This document shows positions 4,613-6,170 of a stretch of 6,170 nucleotides of DNA, piece after piece. A model generated the notes under the pieces. That model did not search any database and had not been told where the DNA came from. It saw only the letters and a list, made by a program, of their open reading frames with translations. Origin of the DNA: Omnitrophica bacterium GWA2_52_8 (GTDB taxonomy: Bacteria > Omnitrophota > Omnitrophia > Omnitrophales > Aquincolibacteriaceae); assembly GCA_001804025.1 (NCBI GenBank), contig MHFC01000030.1, forward strand, positions 9,130-15,299. Reading direction: 5' to 3'. The position numbers were made by a program, and so were the translations under genes. The stretch's first letter is position 1. Each line of letters starts with the position of its first letter.

Positions 4613-4631
4613 AAAAAAATCGGGAACGATT
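4613..4631 (-). terminator. Weak candidate terminator for the leftward sugar transferase gene
   Basis: On the minus strand AATCG (4631-4627) and CGATT (4622-4618) form a 5-bp stem with a TTCC loop. An uninterrupted T-run of seven follows; its first two bases are the end of the stem. It is about 40 bases after the stop of the gene at 4673-6064, the expected place. The stem is short and only moderately GC-rich, so efficiency would be low. The stronger structures further left could add to it. Confidence 0.35.
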
Positions 4632-4672
4632 ACTTAGAACCGGTCTTCTTACCAGCCTCAAATTTTTAAGGG

Positions 4673-6064
4673 TTACGCGACACGGAAAAATCTTTTCAAA
4701 ACCACAAAAACGGTTTTGACAAGAATGGCGAGGTCCAAATTAAAGCCGAAGTGATCAATGTAATAAAGATCGTAGTCCATATTTTCATGGATCAAAAACC
4801 GCTTGCGGTCTTCGCTGATTTGCCACAATCCCGTAATTCCCGGCTTCACGGATAACCGCTCCCGTTCAAGAGGCCCGTATTTTTCAGCAAGAAAAGGCAT
4901 TTCCGGCCTGGGCCCGATCATGCTCATGTCCCCCGCCAAAACATTAAGCAACTGAGGAATTTCATCCAGCCCGCTATGCCGCAGAAAGGATACAAAGGAA
5001 CGATCTTTGGGTTTCTTTTGCTGCTGCAATTCAGGAGATATCTGGTCCTGCCGTATTCCTCTTTTGAGGGTTCTGAATTTGTAGATGGTAAACCGTTTGC
5101 CATGCTGGCCAACGCGGGTCTGACGGAAAAGAACGGGCGCTCCCAGACTTATCGATACGCCGGCGGCGATAGCGCCCCACAACGGGGCTAAAATCACGAT
5201 CAAGATGAGCGCAGAAACGCGGTCAAGGACCGATTTGAAAATCTCATAATATCGCTTTACCGTTTCCTGGCGGAATCCTAACAGCGGAATCCCTCCGATA
5301 TTATGGAGCTCTACATGTTCGATGTAAAAACGGTACAAAGAAGGAATGACCCAGCAGCGCACTTTTAACTGACGGCAATACTGAATAATTTCGACGATTT
5401 GTTCCTCCTGCAAATTTTGCTGTGAAACAAATAACGTCGAAACATGATGATTCGCCGCCGCCATTTGGAGATCGCTTAACTTTCCCAGCACCGGCGGGAC
5501 CTTGGGCAGTTTTTCCAGTTTCTGCGGATGGTCGTCCAGATAGCCCACAACCTGAATGCCCAGCTGCGGGGACTGACGGATCCACCGCTCAAGCCGCACG
5601 CCGTGAAACCCGGCCCCGTAAATAACGGCCTTTTGATTGGCATAACCATGAAAATAAAGCCAACGGGCCAATTGGCGCGCAAAAAATCTTTCGACACTGA
5701 TCAAGACGAGGGAAATGAACATCGAGTAAAGCATCGCAAGGCGGGAAACAGTGACCGTCCGGGAAAAAAATCCGGATGCAAAAACGATAAAATAAATAAT
5801 CCAGATGGCTTTAAAAATCAGGCTCTGCTCATCCACCGACAGGACCCCCATCTCAGGTTTATAGAGCCCGACAAAGTGAAAGATCAGGATCGCAACCGGC
5901 GGTAAAAACCAAAGCACAATGGAAAATTCCGAAAAGTACTGCCAATTGCCGTGCCACGGATATTTGATCCAAAAGTAATAAGCCAGGCAAAGGGACGCTT
6001 CAAAGACCAGAAAGTCCATCACCGTCACACAAACTTTTGGCAACCACCGCTTATATTCTTTCAT
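4673..6064 (-). CDS. Polyprenyl-phosphate glycosylphosphotransferase (exopolysaccharide/O-antigen initiating sugar transferase)
   Basis: This 463-aa membrane enzyme transfers a sugar 1-phosphate from a UDP-sugar to undecaprenyl phosphate on the inner face of the cytoplasmic membrane, the first step in building exopolysaccharide, capsule or O-antigen repeats. Four hydrophobic segments span about 11-33, 47-67, 83-103 and 108-128. A Rossmann-like domain follows, with VIYGAGFHGVRLERWI (147-162) and VVGYLDD (172-178). A further hydrophobic segment at about 279-303 leads into the catalytic bacterial sugar transferase domain: FRQTRVGQHGKRFTIYKFRTL (313-333), GLDEIPQLLNVLAGDMSMIGPRPE (365-388, with the Asp367-Glu368 dyad) and KPGITGLWQ (407-415). 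Length and order match the WbaP/WcaJ/EpsB-type families, so it looks complete. The donor sugar cannot be told from sequence. ATG 6064 has AGGA six bases upstream (6071-6074). No other polysaccharide genes are visible; they may lie to the right. Confidence 0.93.
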   Translation of the reverse strand: MKEYKRWLPKVCVTVMDFLVFEASLCLAYYFWIKYPWHGNWQYFSEFSIVLWFLPPVAILIFHFVGLYKPEMGVLSVDEQSLIFKAIWIIYFIVFASGFFSRTVTVSRLAMLYSMFISLVLISVERFFARQLARWLYFHGYANQKAVIYGAGFHGVRLERWIRQSPQLGIQVVGYLDDHPQKLEKLPKVPPVLGKLSDLQMAAANHHVSTLFVSQQNLQEEQIVEIIQYCRQLKVRCWVIPSLYRFYIEHVELHNIGGIPLLGFRQETVKRYYEIFKSVLDRVSALILIVILAPLWGAIAAGVSISLGAPVLFRQTRVGQHGKRFTIYKFRTLKRGIRQDQISPELQQQKKPKDRSFVSFLRHSGLDEIPQLLNVLAGDMSMIGPRPEMPFLAEKYGPLERERLSVKPGITGLWQISEDRKRFLIHENMDYDLYYIDHFGFNLDLAILVKTVFVVLKRFFRVA

Positions 6065-6170
6065 CGCCGATCCTGATGTCCTGGAACGGAGGGTTTGGGT
6101 CCGTCCGCTCCATATCTTAACACACGCAGAAAGAAGACGAAATTTCCAATAAAATAGCGTTTGAACAGCC

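Noticed and set aside
4475..4719. Short plus-strand open frames in the convergent intergenic region
   Set aside because: They run through the palindromic repeats and into the opposite-strand transferase gene, and have low-complexity translations without domain features.
6114..6149. Promoter for the transferase gene (TTGGAA and TAAGAT on the minus strand)
   Set aside because: The spacing is 24 bases, too long for a sigma70 promoter, and no better -35 lies at 17 bases; the true promoter may lie right of the window.

Overview
The window reads as a fragment of a bacterial chromosome of mixed base composition, with compact genes and AT-rich intergenic DNA. A secreted protein with a Sec-type signal peptide, c-di-GMP RNA sensors and a polyprenyl-phosphate sugar transferase suggest a Gram-negative-type, free-living bacterium. 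Deltaproteobacteria-like or candidate-phylum (for example Omnitrophota-like) lineages would fit, but nothing in the sequence fixes the phylum.

Positions 1-3413 hold a leftward (minus-strand) operon: ribBA, ribH, nusB, ribD and the start of maf, which runs off the left edge. The genes overlap or are separated by only a few bases, so they are probably one transcript. RibBA, RibH and RibD cover the ribulose-5-phosphate branch, the lumazine step and the deaminase/reductase steps of riboflavin synthesis. Riboflavin synthase (ribE) is not in the visible part. The GTP cyclohydrolase II half of RibBA has lost its zinc cysteines and its catalytic loop, so the committed GTP step must come from another gene. 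No FMN riboswitch precedes the operon.

Positions 3414-3879 are a divergent control region. The leftward side carries the rib promoter and a strong ribosome binding site. The rightward side has a good -35/extended -10 promoter, then two tandem aptamers that I recognise as c-di-GMP-I (GEMM-I) riboswitches, each 91 nt. A hairpin follows that buries the Shine-Dalgarno of the next gene. This is the most interesting part of the window: a two-aptamer sensor with a visible translational expression platform and candidate alternative pairings.

The controlled gene (3880-4419) encodes a small exported transglutaminase-fold cysteine protease candidate with an intact Cys-His-Asp triad. Part of it resembles LapG-type (BTLCP) proteases, which are the c-di-GMP-controlled adhesin proteases of other bacteria. 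Here control would be by RNA rather than through a LapD-like receptor.

Positions 4420-4672 are a convergent intergenic stretch with two dispersed-repeat-like structures: a CCCTCTCC-type inverted repeat, and a three-way-junction element with a 12-bp perfect inner stem. A weak leftward terminator candidate is also present. Positions 4673-6064 (minus) encode a full-length polyprenyl glycosylphosphotransferase that starts exopolysaccharide or O-antigen assembly. A c-di-GMP-controlled surface protease beside an exopolysaccharide initiator suggests a surface or biofilm theme, but this link is inferred from adjacency only.
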